Below are positions 32,661 to 41,982 of a stretch of DNA of 64,000 nt, one piece after another. The notes under the pieces are model-generated. The model was given only the letters and a program-made list of their open reading frames with translations, did not search any database and was not told where the DNA came from. Origin of the DNA: Tieghemostelium lacteum (Eukaryota > Evosea > Eumycetozoa > Dictyosteliales > Raperosteliaceae); NCBI GenBank assembly GCA_001606155.1, contig LODT01000031.1:1-64000 (forward strand), in the 5' to 3' direction. The stretch's first letter is position 1. Each line of letters begins with the position of its first letter. The translations under genes were made by a program, and so were the position numbers.

Positions 32661-34454
32661 ATGCCATTCATTCAAGAAAACAATACAAATAATAATGGCT
32701 TTGAAAAGAAATCAATAAAAACATGGGATCTCAGAGATGTAGAGAATTGGATACTATCATTTAATAACTTTCCTGAAAAATATAAACTATCTCTGTCAAA
32801 ATGTAAAAATGTACTGGAGTTAATGAATTGGAGCAGAGATGATTTTAAACAAATATCCTTTGAATTGGCTGATTCTCTCTATTTACATTTTCAATCTAGA
32901 TTATTTTTAGAAGATAAAGAAAGTATGTTCAAGAATGTTTGTTTTATATAAAATTATGAGAAATAGTATTAATGCGAATAATAATTAGAAACAATATTTA
33001 GTAGAGGATTACCAATATTGTACCCAATAAAGTTTGAAAAAAATAGAGTATATTTTGAAAAGGAATTAAAGTATTTATTACCACAATGTAAATTAATAGA
33101 GAGACCATTAAAAGATCCTTATAGTGGAGTGGAAAGGTGGCCATTGAATAATAATAAGATTAGTTATACATGGTTGGAAAAGGATACAAAATCATGTCAG
33201 AATTTCTTTGAAATATTTCAATCCACTCAACAGTTTATATTAGACGTTATATATTCAATAATGGAGGAAGATTGTAAACATTTTACTATATCATGTAAAA
33301 CTGGTATCTCTATAAATGGTATTGATCAAGGTTTTATATACATTTATAGAACCAATGATTTTATACCTATCGGTGTGATTGAACTGGATAACCCCAGTGA
33401 TGTCTCATCAAAATGCACCAACTATGAAATGAATAGTTCAGTAATTCATGGTATACTCTATGAGGAAATGAAAAGACTAAAATATGATTATGGTCAGAGA
33501 AATTGTTTTGGAATCTATACAACCTATCATCAATGGAGGATCTACTCTGATCATGATAATATAATATCATCACTAGATATAGAAAATGATAGTAATAATA
33601 ATATTAGTAGTAGTAGTAGTAGTAGTAGTACAATTACACCAATAATATTACCAACAACACCACCAAAACAAGATTGTGGAGTTAGAAAGTACTCTAAAAT
33701 CTTTGAAACAACTGCGGAAAAAGAAAGATCCGTTTATGGATCACAGGTATTTAATCATAATGACCCTGAATTGGCATACCATCTAAGAAATACAATATTA
33801 AAGATGATGAATAGTCCAAGATTGGATGTTGATATAAATAATAGATTAGAATTTATTCAACTGACTAGAGAATCCTATAAATGGGTACAATTTGAGGAAA
33901 AACCTCAATTCAATTTCAATTTGATTAATCATACCAATATACTAAAGAAAGCAAGACATCTCTATTTGATTGAGGATCTAGGTAAAGATGTTAATGGTAA
34001 AGTTTGGTTGAGTTTTACCAATCAGGGTCAAGTGTTGGTACTGAAATTCTATATAAATAATAGATATGACAGAACAGATTTACAATTGGAACATAGAATT
34101 TGGTCAAATGTTTGGAAACTTCCAGTATATATTAGAGAGTGGAATCATAATCAGGCATTAATGATGCCATATGTACAGACGATAGCATATGATTCACCTC
34201 GTTGGAAAGACCAAACTTTTATCAATATGGTATTGAAGGCCATTGATAAACTTTTAAATCACGGTTATTCTCATGAGAATATGAAAAGAGATCATATTGG
34301 CATCTATATAGGGTCAAATGGTCATGAAAAAGTTTTATTATTTGATCTATCAGAATGTAAGAGAATTGATAAATCCAATCAAAAACTAGTGGAAAAGAAA
34401 AGAAATGAAATGATTCAGGATTTATTTCCACCCGATCCACCACCTGCAATTTAA
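32661..34454 (+). CDS. kinase-like protein with N-terminal SAM-like domain
   Basis: Exons 32661-32922 and 32989-34454 join in frame (66-bp intron) to 575 residues. Residues about 18-80 (KTWDLRDVENWILSFNN...) resemble a SAM domain (W....V..WL). The C-terminal part looks like a divergent protein kinase fold: DLGKDVNGKVWLS as a Gly-loop, VLVLKFY with the lysine, an LEHRIWSNVW helix, ALMMPYVQ as hinge, GYSHENMKRDHIGI in place of HRD...N, and VLLFDLSEC for DFG. The catalytic loop has HEN rather than HRD, so activity is doubtful. Similar kinase-like tails occur in dictyostelid and oomycete proteins of uncertain role. Poly-Ser (33610-33630) is a linker. Confidence 0.6.
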
Positions 34455-34492
34455 TTTTGAATAAAAGAGAAACACACCATTTGTGTGTTTTT

Positions 34493-35494
34493 TTATTGAT
34501 CAAATACAATGACACCTCTGAATCTAGCCTTGTTAATCTCAGCAAGTGCCTTTGGAGCCTCTTCTAGTTTATAGGTTTGAATCATTGGTACTACATTATG
34601 TAGTTTGGAAAAGTTATAGGTATCTTCAACATCAAAGTTATCACCACTGCTTGAACTATGGATAGATCTATTGGCAATGAGGTTAATTGAGTTTACTGGA
34701 ATTGGTTCTGTCATTGGAGCTAATATTAAAAGTTTACCTCCACGACCTGTACAATATTGTAATTCAGTGGCAACGTTAACTGAGGGAGCAGTGGCAACAA
34801 TCAATTTGACTGAACCTAGTTTTGCTAAATCCTCTTTCCATGTTGCTGTACTGGTATCAATGTAATGATGAGCTCCCAATTGTTTGGAAAGCTTTTCTTT
34901 TTCCATACTAGTTGAGAGAGCAACTACTTCATAACCCATTTTATTACAGTATTGAACTGCCAAATGACCAAGTCCACCAATACCAGATACTGCTACTAAA
35001 CTTCCAACTGGAATATTCAGATTTCTAATACCATTAAAAGTGGTAACACCAGCACAACCAAGACAAGCTGCCAATTTGGGATCATAGTTTTTTGGTACAA
35101 CTGCAAAGGCATCTTCTGGAGCAACCATATATTCAGCATATCCACCATTATAGGATAAACCACATACTTGAGATTTTGAACATAAAACCAAATCACCATT
35201 TCTACATTCTGAACATTGGTGACATGCATTACCACCAAACCAACCAACGCCTACAAGATCACCAATTTTATGTTTAGTTGAACCTTCTCCGATTTGATCT
35301 ACAACTCCAATTACTTCATGACCTGGTACAATTGGTAATGGGTTATGTAATGCTTGAAGTCCTACAAAAATGTCAGTGTGACAGATACCACATGCTTTAA
35401 CTTTAATTCTTAACTGATTCTTTCCGGCATTTGGAATTGGTAATTGAACTATTTCCAATTTACCTTTCTCTTTATACTGTGCAGCTTTCATCAT
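34493..35494 (-). CDS. zinc-dependent alcohol dehydrogenase (MDR family)
   Basis: 333 residues, a full MDR alcohol dehydrogenase. Catalytic zinc ligands are in ACGICHTD (Cys about 38) and VPGHEVIG (His-Glu about 60). The structural zinc Cys quartet is CHQCSECRNGDLVLC. The Rossmann motif GIGGLGHLAVQY binds NAD(P). The sequence is nearest to the cinnamyl-alcohol/AdhA-like branch (YNGGYAEYMVAPEDA), so aldehyde reduction is as likely as ethanol oxidation. Its stop is 38 bp from the stop of the convergent kinase-like gene. Bacterial-like similarity is possible, but codon use matches the host. Confidence 0.92.
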   Translation of the reverse strand: MMKAAQYKEKGKLEIVQLPIPNAGKNQLRIKVKACGICHTDIFVGLQALHNPLPIVPGHEVIGVVDQIGEGSTKHKIGDLVGVGWFGGNACHQCSECRNGDLVLCSKSQVCGLSYNGGYAEYMVAPEDAFAVVPKNYDPKLAACLGCAGVTTFNGIRNLNIPVGSLVAVSGIGGLGHLAVQYCNKMGYEVVALSTSMEKEKLSKQLGAHHYIDTSTATWKEDLAKLGSVKLIVATAPSVNVATELQYCTGRGGKLLILAPMTEPIPVNSINLIANRSIHSSSSGDNFDVEDTYNFSKLHNVVPMIQTYKLEEAPKALAEINKARFRGVIVFDQ

Positions 35495-35912
35495 TTTTGG
35501 TTTTTTAGTTTTTTTAATTTAATTTTTCTTTAATAGAATTGCAATGAATGTTCATGAAAAAAAAAAATTATATTTATAATGTTTTTTAAACCCGACACGA
35601 ATAAACATTATCTCTGATTTGACAAAAAAATTACGAGTATATTATTACCGTTAAAATTCTATTCTAGAAATTTAAATATATTCTCTCGTTCTTTCAATTG
35701 TTTTGTCCCACCACAGATAAGAAATCTAGATTTAGAATATTTTTTTGTTTTTACAATTTTTAAATTAAAAAAAAAAAATATTATAAATCTTATAAAGTGT
35801 ATTTTGTGTAATTTGGATTAACAAATCATCATATTCTATTCTGAATTTAAAATATCTTGAATGATTGATTTTGATTCTTTTTTTTTTATAAATTTTTTGG
35901 GTGAATAAAATA
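35495..35912. other. intergenic between divergent genes
   Basis: 418 bp of AT-rich spacer with A/T tracts. It presumably holds promoters for ADH (minus) and the F-box/LRR-type gene (plus). No other feature seen. Confidence 0.4.
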
Positions 35913-37715
35913 ATGAAACTACCAACAATAATAATACGAGATGTAATATTAGAACTATTTAAAATCTTTAATTCATTAGATTATTTGGAATTTATTTGTG
36001 ATTTGATAGGGCAAGTTTGTAAAGAATGGAGAAATGTATTACCAAAAGTATATTTTCAATCATTGGTTAGAATAGAATCTTTACAAGATTTGAAAAGACT
36101 CATAAAGATAAGGAGAAACTATCGCGTAACGATACTGGCATACCAATTCAATATGAATCTATCAGAGGTGTTTAACATGTCACCAGAGAATATTGATTAT
36201 GTTAGAATTGAAATTGCACCTTCTGTCACTCAGGTTCAGAATAATAAACACAATAACAAAATTGAAGAACTTTTAGAATGGTTTCCAAATATAAGACAAT
36301 TGTATTTAGGTGTAGTCTACCAAAATCACATAAATGTTCTTGATAAAGGATTTCATTCAGAGAGTAGTCCATATAGACATTTACTTCCTAAACATTTGGA
36401 AGAGTTAAAACTTTCTATTGAATGTTCTATCAATTCATCAATGTACAATGTCTTTGATAATATCTATCAATTGGAGAGTTTGGAGACTCTGAATATAGTC
36501 AGCATAGTCAGTAGTTGGAATTGGAGATATGAATTCAGAGAGCTTCCTAGACAATGTCGAGATATTTCACTTAACCTCACACTAATAACAGACCAAAGTC
36601 TAATCAGTCTTTTTAAAAACAATCAACATTTATCAAGATTTTCAATTGCAGTCTCCAATGGTAGTAATAATAAATTGGATCTTCTATTACAATACTTACC
36701 AGTAGATTTAGAGTTCATCAGTGTGAGTATTCTAAATACCCAGTTTCCAGTTCAACAATCTTCTCTATCAGAATATCTAAGTTTGAATAAAAGTTTAAAA
36801 CAATTCTCTCTAAATTGCTTAATTGCAAAATTAGATCCTACAATATCCTCTTCCTCAAAAATACCAATGAGACATCAAACCAACTCTGTTCTCTCCAAAT
36901 ACACAATCAAAGAATCAATGAACAACCATTACCTACCTGAATTCCTCACTGGATTAAAAACATTATTTGTGCACTACCTAAGTGGTTCCAATCAAATAAT
37001 GAATCAAATTCAATACCACTACATTACCACTCTAAAAAAACTATTTCTAATTGACACAGTACTCACCTGTAACAACATTTTATTAATCTCCGAAACTATA
37101 AAATCAAGTAAATGTATCCAGCTATTGATGATTGTTGAATATCCAAATTCAAAATCAGCCAATGGTTATTTTGAAAGTGCATGGACAGAATTTTGTCAAT
37201 GTCTATCACAAAACAGCTCTCTGACACAACTATATATTGACACTTACTCAACCACCAGTGATGTTATTAATTGTATACTGGGTCTCAAATCGCACCCTTC
37301 ATTAGTGCATTTTGGTTGTAGATATATAAAACAACTTCAACAATCCTATCAATCAGTATTTGATGCCATTTGTACCAATTCCACATTAACCAGTCTAAAT
37401 ATCTCCACTCTATTTAGATTCCTAAAACCTCAACAAAATTTTGATTTACTAATCTCTGCAATTAATGGAAATTCCACACTCAGACATTTAAACTTTAGAG
37501 AAAATTCTTTACCAAATCAATTGGATCGCTTTCAACTTGAAAAATTAAATAGAACCCTATTACAATCAAAAATGATATCAATTGATTTGGGTTCTAAATT
37601 CCTTCTATCAAATCCTCGAATTTATTCAACTTTTAAATCAAAACTAATTTCTTTAGATTTTATGCCAAATGAAAAATATAATTCTTTTCATTTACAAGCT
37701 AGTTTTGATTATTAA
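35913..37715 (+). CDS. F-box/LRR-like protein
   Basis: The first in-frame ATG is at 35913, giving 600 residues; an upstream GTG-started extension of four codons is not a eukaryotic start. The N-terminus MKLPTIIIRDVILELFKIF and the VCKEWRNVLPKVYFQSL block have the F-box-like layout (LP..I...I......C..W). The body contains irregular leucine-rich repeats: LPKHLEELKLSIEC, LESLETLNIVSIVSSW, NSTLTSLNISTLFRF and NSTLRHLNFRENSLP. Such proteins are numerous in dictyostelids and presumably act as substrate receptors, but partners are unknown. It is similar in plan to the genes at 41983 and 2830. Confidence 0.65.
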   Translation: MKLPTIIIRDVILELFKIFNSLDYLEFICDLIGQVCKEWRNVLPKVYFQSLVRIESLQDLKRLIKIRRNYRVTILAYQFNMNLSEVFNMSPENIDYVRIEIAPSVTQVQNNKHNNKIEELLEWFPNIRQLYLGVVYQNHINVLDKGFHSESSPYRHLLPKHLEELKLSIECSINSSMYNVFDNIYQLESLETLNIVSIVSSWNWRYEFRELPRQCRDISLNLTLITDQSLISLFKNNQHLSRFSIAVSNGSNNKLDLLLQYLPVDLEFISVSILNTQFPVQQSSLSEYLSLNKSLKQFSLNCLIAKLDPTISSSSKIPMRHQTNSVLSKYTIKESMNNHYLPEFLTGLKTLFVHYLSGSNQIMNQIQYHYITTLKKLFLIDTVLTCNNILLISETIKSSKCIQLLMIVEYPNSKSANGYFESAWTEFCQCLSQNSSLTQLYIDTYSTTSDVINCILGLKSHPSLVHFGCRYIKQLQQSYQSVFDAICTNSTLTSLNISTLFRFLKPQQNFDLLISAINGNSTLRHLNFRENSLPNQLDRFQLEKLNRTLLQSKMISIDLGSKFLLSNPRIYSTFKSKLISLDFMPNEKYNSFHLQASFDY

Positions 37716-37860
37716 ATAAATTTGAAACATATATTCGCAAGTAATTCGCATTTTTATAATAATTTTATTCAATTAAACTTAAATTTCAGAGATTGAAAAG
37801 ATATTTTAAATTTTTTTTCAAATATCTTTTTGGTAACCATTTGGTGAATTTAAAGAAATA

Positions 37861-38472
37861 ATGGCACATATACAAACATCATCAGTAACAGTTACACATA
37901 ATTTAAGTCATTCTGGAGTTTTAATTCATGATAAAGAAGATCAAGCAATTACAACTGGAGTATTATTAGCAATATGGTTTCATCGTCATCCACAAGCAAC
38001 TGTTGAAGAGGTTTCACAAATTAGAGGTATAATAGGACCTACAATTAGCCAAATGATTGATAACTATTTGAAAACATTTCAACCAAAAGAAGCACTTTCA
38101 CAAGGTGCAATCAATGCAAGATTAGCTATGTATAAACAATGGGGAATGAAAACTTTATCACGTTGGGTAATGTTAAAGGATTTCATTTTATATTCACCAT
38201 TGGTTGTGGTTTTAAGTGATGATGAATGCAGATCAAGTGATGGTCTTGTAACCATGGTACACAAAGTAACCATTGAAAGAAATGATAAAAAACTTTCCAT
38301 AATGGTAGGTCAAAAATATGATGCCTTATTAGCACGAATGACTTCAACATCATTCTATATTATGGCAGTATCAATGCAACAATTTAATAATTTAATGTAT
38401 ATAATAAATAAACCATCATTGCCACCACCTTCATCAACATCAAATAATGATAGTGGTTGTAAATTAATGTAA
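37861..38472 (+). CDS. unrecognised 203-residue protein ending in a CaaX-like box
   Basis: A single frame, 203 residues, with a globular composition (AITTGVLLAIWFHRHPQATV, LSRWVMLKDFILYSPLVVVL) and a short Pro/Ser/Asn linker before the end. The last four residues are CKLM. Cys followed by three residues with terminal Met fits a farnesylation CaaX box, although Lys at the first a position is unusual. I do not recognise the fold. The stop is 52 bp from the stop of the convergent TBC gene. Confidence 0.6.
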   Translation: MAHIQTSSVTVTHNLSHSGVLIHDKEDQAITTGVLLAIWFHRHPQATVEEVSQIRGIIGPTISQMIDNYLKTFQPKEALSQGAINARLAMYKQWGMKTLSRWVMLKDFILYSPLVVVLSDDECRSSDGLVTMVHKVTIERNDKKLSIMVGQKYDALLARMTSTSFYIMAVSMQQFNNLMYIINKPSLPPPSSTSNNDSGCKLM

Positions 38473-38524
38473 AATAAATAAATATATTGTGTCTCTCTTC
38501 TCCTTCTTTCCACTTTGACCCCTT

Positions 38525-39900
38525 TTATTTTTTTTGTAATAATTGATCAAACTTTTTCTGATCCAATACAATTGAGGAAATTTCATCAAAAAGTTTATCT
38601 TCGCTAACTTTTCTCTGAGGTAATCGAGTAAAAAGATCAATGGATTCATCATAGGTTGCATGTTGTAAATCCGCTATAAAATATCTGAGAATTGCTAAAC
38701 TTGTTCTGTAAATAAATATTTCGCCTTCTATAAACACCAGATCCCAAATTCTAGTGGCAATATCAAGAGGTAGTGCTTTACTAAATAAGGTAGTTATCCA
38801 ATCGACTAGATAATTCTTTGAACTTATACCAATCTCTTTGAAATGTCTATCGAGATTTGGCAGCAGTGCCTCCACAGTAGCATCCATTGCGTTGAGATAT
38901 TTTGGAATTCCACTAGGATCCTGTCTGAAAAAACTGAGATAACACACTGAATTAATGTGGTTACTCAGACACTGAAATGCATCGGCTTTCTCCATATTCA
39001 GTAAAAACATTGCACCTAGAAAAGTCATTCCAGGTACATACCCGATATCAGGTCTATAGCATATATAAGCTCCCAAAACATCAATCAAATCGTTATGTAA
39101 AGGACCACCTTTTTGAAAAATCATCAATTGAGGAAAAGTATCTTGAATATCCTGTAAAATCAAACCCATAGAGGTAGTCTCTAAATCCAATACATCACCT
39201 GTTATATCATCTTCTGAAGTTCTAATTCCACCACTTCCAGTCTTTATATTATTATTAGCATTTCTTAGATTGATTACAGGTTTGTTGGTAGGTGTTGTTA
39301 CAGGTGATTGGAATAGTTCTAGATTTCCTAAAGTTTTTCCATTTTTTTGAGTGTGTTCCTTATTAAACGCCATCTTTGCATTGTTGGCATGACCTAAAAA
39401 TATTTTAAAAAGTTCCTCTGTAATTCTGAGATCATTTGGTATGGCTAATTTCCAAACTTTCCCTCTGACTGCTGGTGGTAGTCCTCTCCATGTGATATCT
39501 TTCATTCGCTTACTATCTTTTTTCTTTTCCCAATTGGGAATCAGGTCTTCTTCCCATATCTTTCTAGCCTCTATTAATGATTTCTCTTTATCCTTTCTAA
39601 TTTGATCTAATTTTTCTTTCTCTTTTGCCTTCTTTTTCTAAGGTTTTTTTTGCCTTTTTTTGTATTTCCTCAAATTCTCTTTGATGTTTTAAAATTTCCT
39701 CTTGTGATTTTGGTGGTAAAGTTCTTTAATAATGTTAGAATAACCTGTTGTTCTCCTCAAATTCAATGAAATGATTCTACTTACTTCGGTCTATCTGCTT
39801 GTGCATTATCATTTAATATTAATTTATCAACATTTCCACTCTTTACCAACTCTTTATATTTCTCTGGTAAACTTTCTTCACTTTTATTGTTATTAGACAT
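38525..39900 (-). CDS. TBC-domain RabGAP with a reading-frame break near its N-terminus
   Basis: Exon 1 is 39900-39785 (MSNNNKSEESLPEKYKELVK) and exon 2 starts at 39723, with a 61-bp intron. The TBC domain spans from ITWRGLPPAVRGKVWKLAIP to near the end, with the catalytic Arg block (IQDTFPQLMIF in place of the usual I..D..RT..) and the Gln region YRPDIGYVPGMTFLGAMF; YVPGM replaces the usual Y.QGM. An Arg/Gln-finger test is therefore needed before assuming GAP activity. It resembles TBC1D12/14-type proteins. Between exon 2 start and the TBC domain the frame shifts at an A5 run (39633-39637): one base fewer would join EEILKHQREFEEIQKKAK to KEKEKLDQIRKDKEKS. This is either an assembly error or a real lesion. 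Confidence 0.75.
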
Positions 39901-40099
39901 TCTAAACACTAATATGATTTTTTAAATAACAAACTGAAAAATGAAAAAAAAAAGTTTGATTGCAAATCTGATTAAATTAATCAAACTAATAAAAAAAAAA
40001 TTAATAAAAAATAAAATTTTGTGGATCATTGTGATGGTTAGTTATTATAGAAGGGTTATATTATATAATAAATAACTTATATCTGGTAAGATTATTTAT

Positions 40100-40765
40100 T
40101 TAAAATAATAATACAGAGAGCATAATGAAAAACAATAGAACGAATGATGAGGCAATGGATGAAGCTGAACCAGTAGTACCATCAGTAGTAGTGGAAGTAG
40201 TAGTGGAAGTGGCAGTTGTAGAAGCACCTGGGGTAGTATTAACAATAGTTAATTGAGCTCTGGCAACCATAGTAGGAGTTGCTACATTTTCAAATCTAGA
40301 TTCGAGTTTTACAATTTCATAACCAGTGAGGTAGGCAATGAATTGACCGTTACTAGGATTGGAGATTGTTGATGAAAGCAATTGTTTAATTGCTGTTACT
40401 TTAGCTGGATTAGCTTCTTCATTGAACTCTTGGGAGGTATTGCAAGTGGAATTGTCACATCCGTTCATTTGTGTAGTGAATCCATTTGGACTGCCTGGTG
40501 GATTTTGATTTGGTTTGGCAAGACCACCAATGTATAATGCAGCAAAATCGTAATTACCTAAATTGACATTAGTGAGTGCAATGGATACCAAAATACTGGT
40601 ACCATTAAGTATAATTCCACCACTAACTGTACCATTTACACCATAGTCTGTTGGGTTTGGTAGAGTTGAGTATCCAAGTGTACCAGTGAAGGTATAAGTT
40701 GAAACTTGACCTTGACAAAATGTAACACCAATAATTAAAAGTACTGCTAACAAGAAATTTTTCAT
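40100..40765 (-). CDS. secreted GPI-type surface protein, copy 1 of a tandem pair
   Basis: 221 residues. A signal peptide (MKNFLLAVLLIIGVTFCQGQ) is followed by a beta-rich domain (STYTFTGTLGYSTLPN, NGTVSGGIILNGTSILVSIA, NYDFAALYIGGLAKPNQN) with a Cys pair in NGCDNSTCN and several N-glycosylation sequons. A Thr/Ser-rich stalk and a hydrophobic C-terminus (SSFVLLFFIMLSVLLF) suggest GPI anchoring. It is a clear paralogue of the next gene on the same strand (shared GLAKPN...PPNGF, VARAQL.IVN). Family unrecognised; the central domain recalls CHRD-like beta domains only loosely. Confidence 0.75.
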   Translation of the reverse strand: MKNFLLAVLLIIGVTFCQGQVSTYTFTGTLGYSTLPNPTDYGVNGTVSGGIILNGTSILVSIALTNVNLGNYDFAALYIGGLAKPNQNPPGSPNGFTTQMNGCDNSTCNTSQEFNEEANPAKVTAIKQLLSSTISNPSNGQFIAYLTGYEIVKLESRFENVATPTMVARAQLTIVNTTPGASTTATSTTTSTTTDGTTGSASSIASSFVLLFFIMLSVLLF

Positions 40766-40991
40766 TTTATAATTATTATTATCACAATATTTATATTTTT
40801 ATTTTTTTTTCAGAGTTTTAGTTCTAAAATTTTTGATAAAAATAAAAATCTGAGAAAAAAAAAATAGAGTTTCAGATAAGTTGCGCAACTTCAATTAAAT
40901 TAAGAAATCGGGTATTTTAAAAAATAATAACAAAAAAAAAAAAATAATTTTAAAATAAATATTAATAATGATCAATTTATTTGGAGAACAT

Positions 40992-41795
40992 TCAAAGTAA
41001 AATACTGAGAATAATAGAGAAGATTAATAAAAATACAGAAATTGATTTAGTTGAGAGAGTAAAACTAACTGAGCTGTCTTCTTCTGAGGAGGTTGAGTTA
41101 CCATTTTGATTAACAATATCTAATTGAGCTCTAGTAACAGGTGTGAATGCAAAATTATTTCTTAGTGATTTTTTATTAAGGTCATATGCAGAACCACTTG
41201 TGCTACTTGTAGAGAGAATCTCTTCAAGATTTGTAGTGGTGACAGATGGAGCTGCTGGAGCTGCCAAACCAGTAATTGCTGGAATACCAATCACTGGTGT
41301 ACCAGCTGGACCAATTGGACCAATTGCTGGGCCCATGATAGAAATTGGAGCGATGGTAGGTTGTCCCATAATTATTAAATAAAAAGTACCGGCTGTTGGA
41401 GATGCTTTTGCTGCTAGTGAAATAAGTAATGGAATGATTTGTGTATTATTAGTTTCATAGGAAACTGAACATGTACTATTTAGACAAGTATCTAAAGTCA
41501 ATTGGAAACCATTTGGTGGTGATGGAGCATCTTCATTTGGTTTTGCCAAACCTGCAATTATCAATGAACTAAAATCATAGTTTGCCATTGAAACATTTAA
41601 AGTTAACTGCAAAGAAGCTAATGTTGGTGTAAGTGTGATTGATCCTTTAACCGTTCCTGTAATTGAATTGGATGTTGGTAATGATAATAAACTAGTATTA
41701 AATGTGCTCTCAAAGTTATAAACAGTGGCACTGACATTTAAACATAGTGATAATGCACATAAAATAAATATTAAAATTTTTGAGTTGTTTATCAT
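40992..41795 (-). CDS. secreted GPI-type surface protein, copy 2 of a tandem pair
   Basis: 267 residues, head-to-tail with copy 1 (226 bp between them). The signal peptide is KILIFILCALSLCLNVSA. The domain (TVYNFESTFNTSLLS, TGTVKGSITLTPTLASLQLT, YDFSSLIIAGLAKPNED, CLNSTCSVSYE) follows copy 1. It has an extra Pro/Gly/Ala/Ile-rich insert of about 30 residues (PAIGPIGPAGTPVIGIPAIT) that copy 1 lacks, then an acid-Ser stalk and hydrophobic tail (SISVFLLIFSIILSILL). Probably GPI-anchored on the cell surface. Function unknown. Confidence 0.75.
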   Translation of the reverse strand: MINNSKILIFILCALSLCLNVSATVYNFESTFNTSLLSLPTSNSITGTVKGSITLTPTLASLQLTLNVSMANYDFSSLIIAGLAKPNEDAPSPPNGFQLTLDTCLNSTCSVSYETNNTQIIPLLISLAAKASPTAGTFYLIIMGQPTIAPISIMGPAIGPIGPAGTPVIGIPAITGLAAPAAPSVTTTNLEEILSTSSTSGSAYDLNKKSLRNNFAFTPVTRAQLDIVNQNGNSTSSEEDSSVSFTLSTKSISVFLLIFSIILSILL

Positions 41796-41982
41796 TTTAT
41801 TCTTATATTAAAAGTACAGAAAAAAAAAAATTGTCAGTGATCGAAACTTTGTGATTTCTAAAAGGTAGATTTCAAATTTGATGCAGATATTTTTTCTATT
41901 CCTTTAAAACCATTTTTCAAATTATATTTTTAAAAATAGCTAAATCTTTTTTTCAAAATTATTGAACAGTTTTTTTTTTTGA

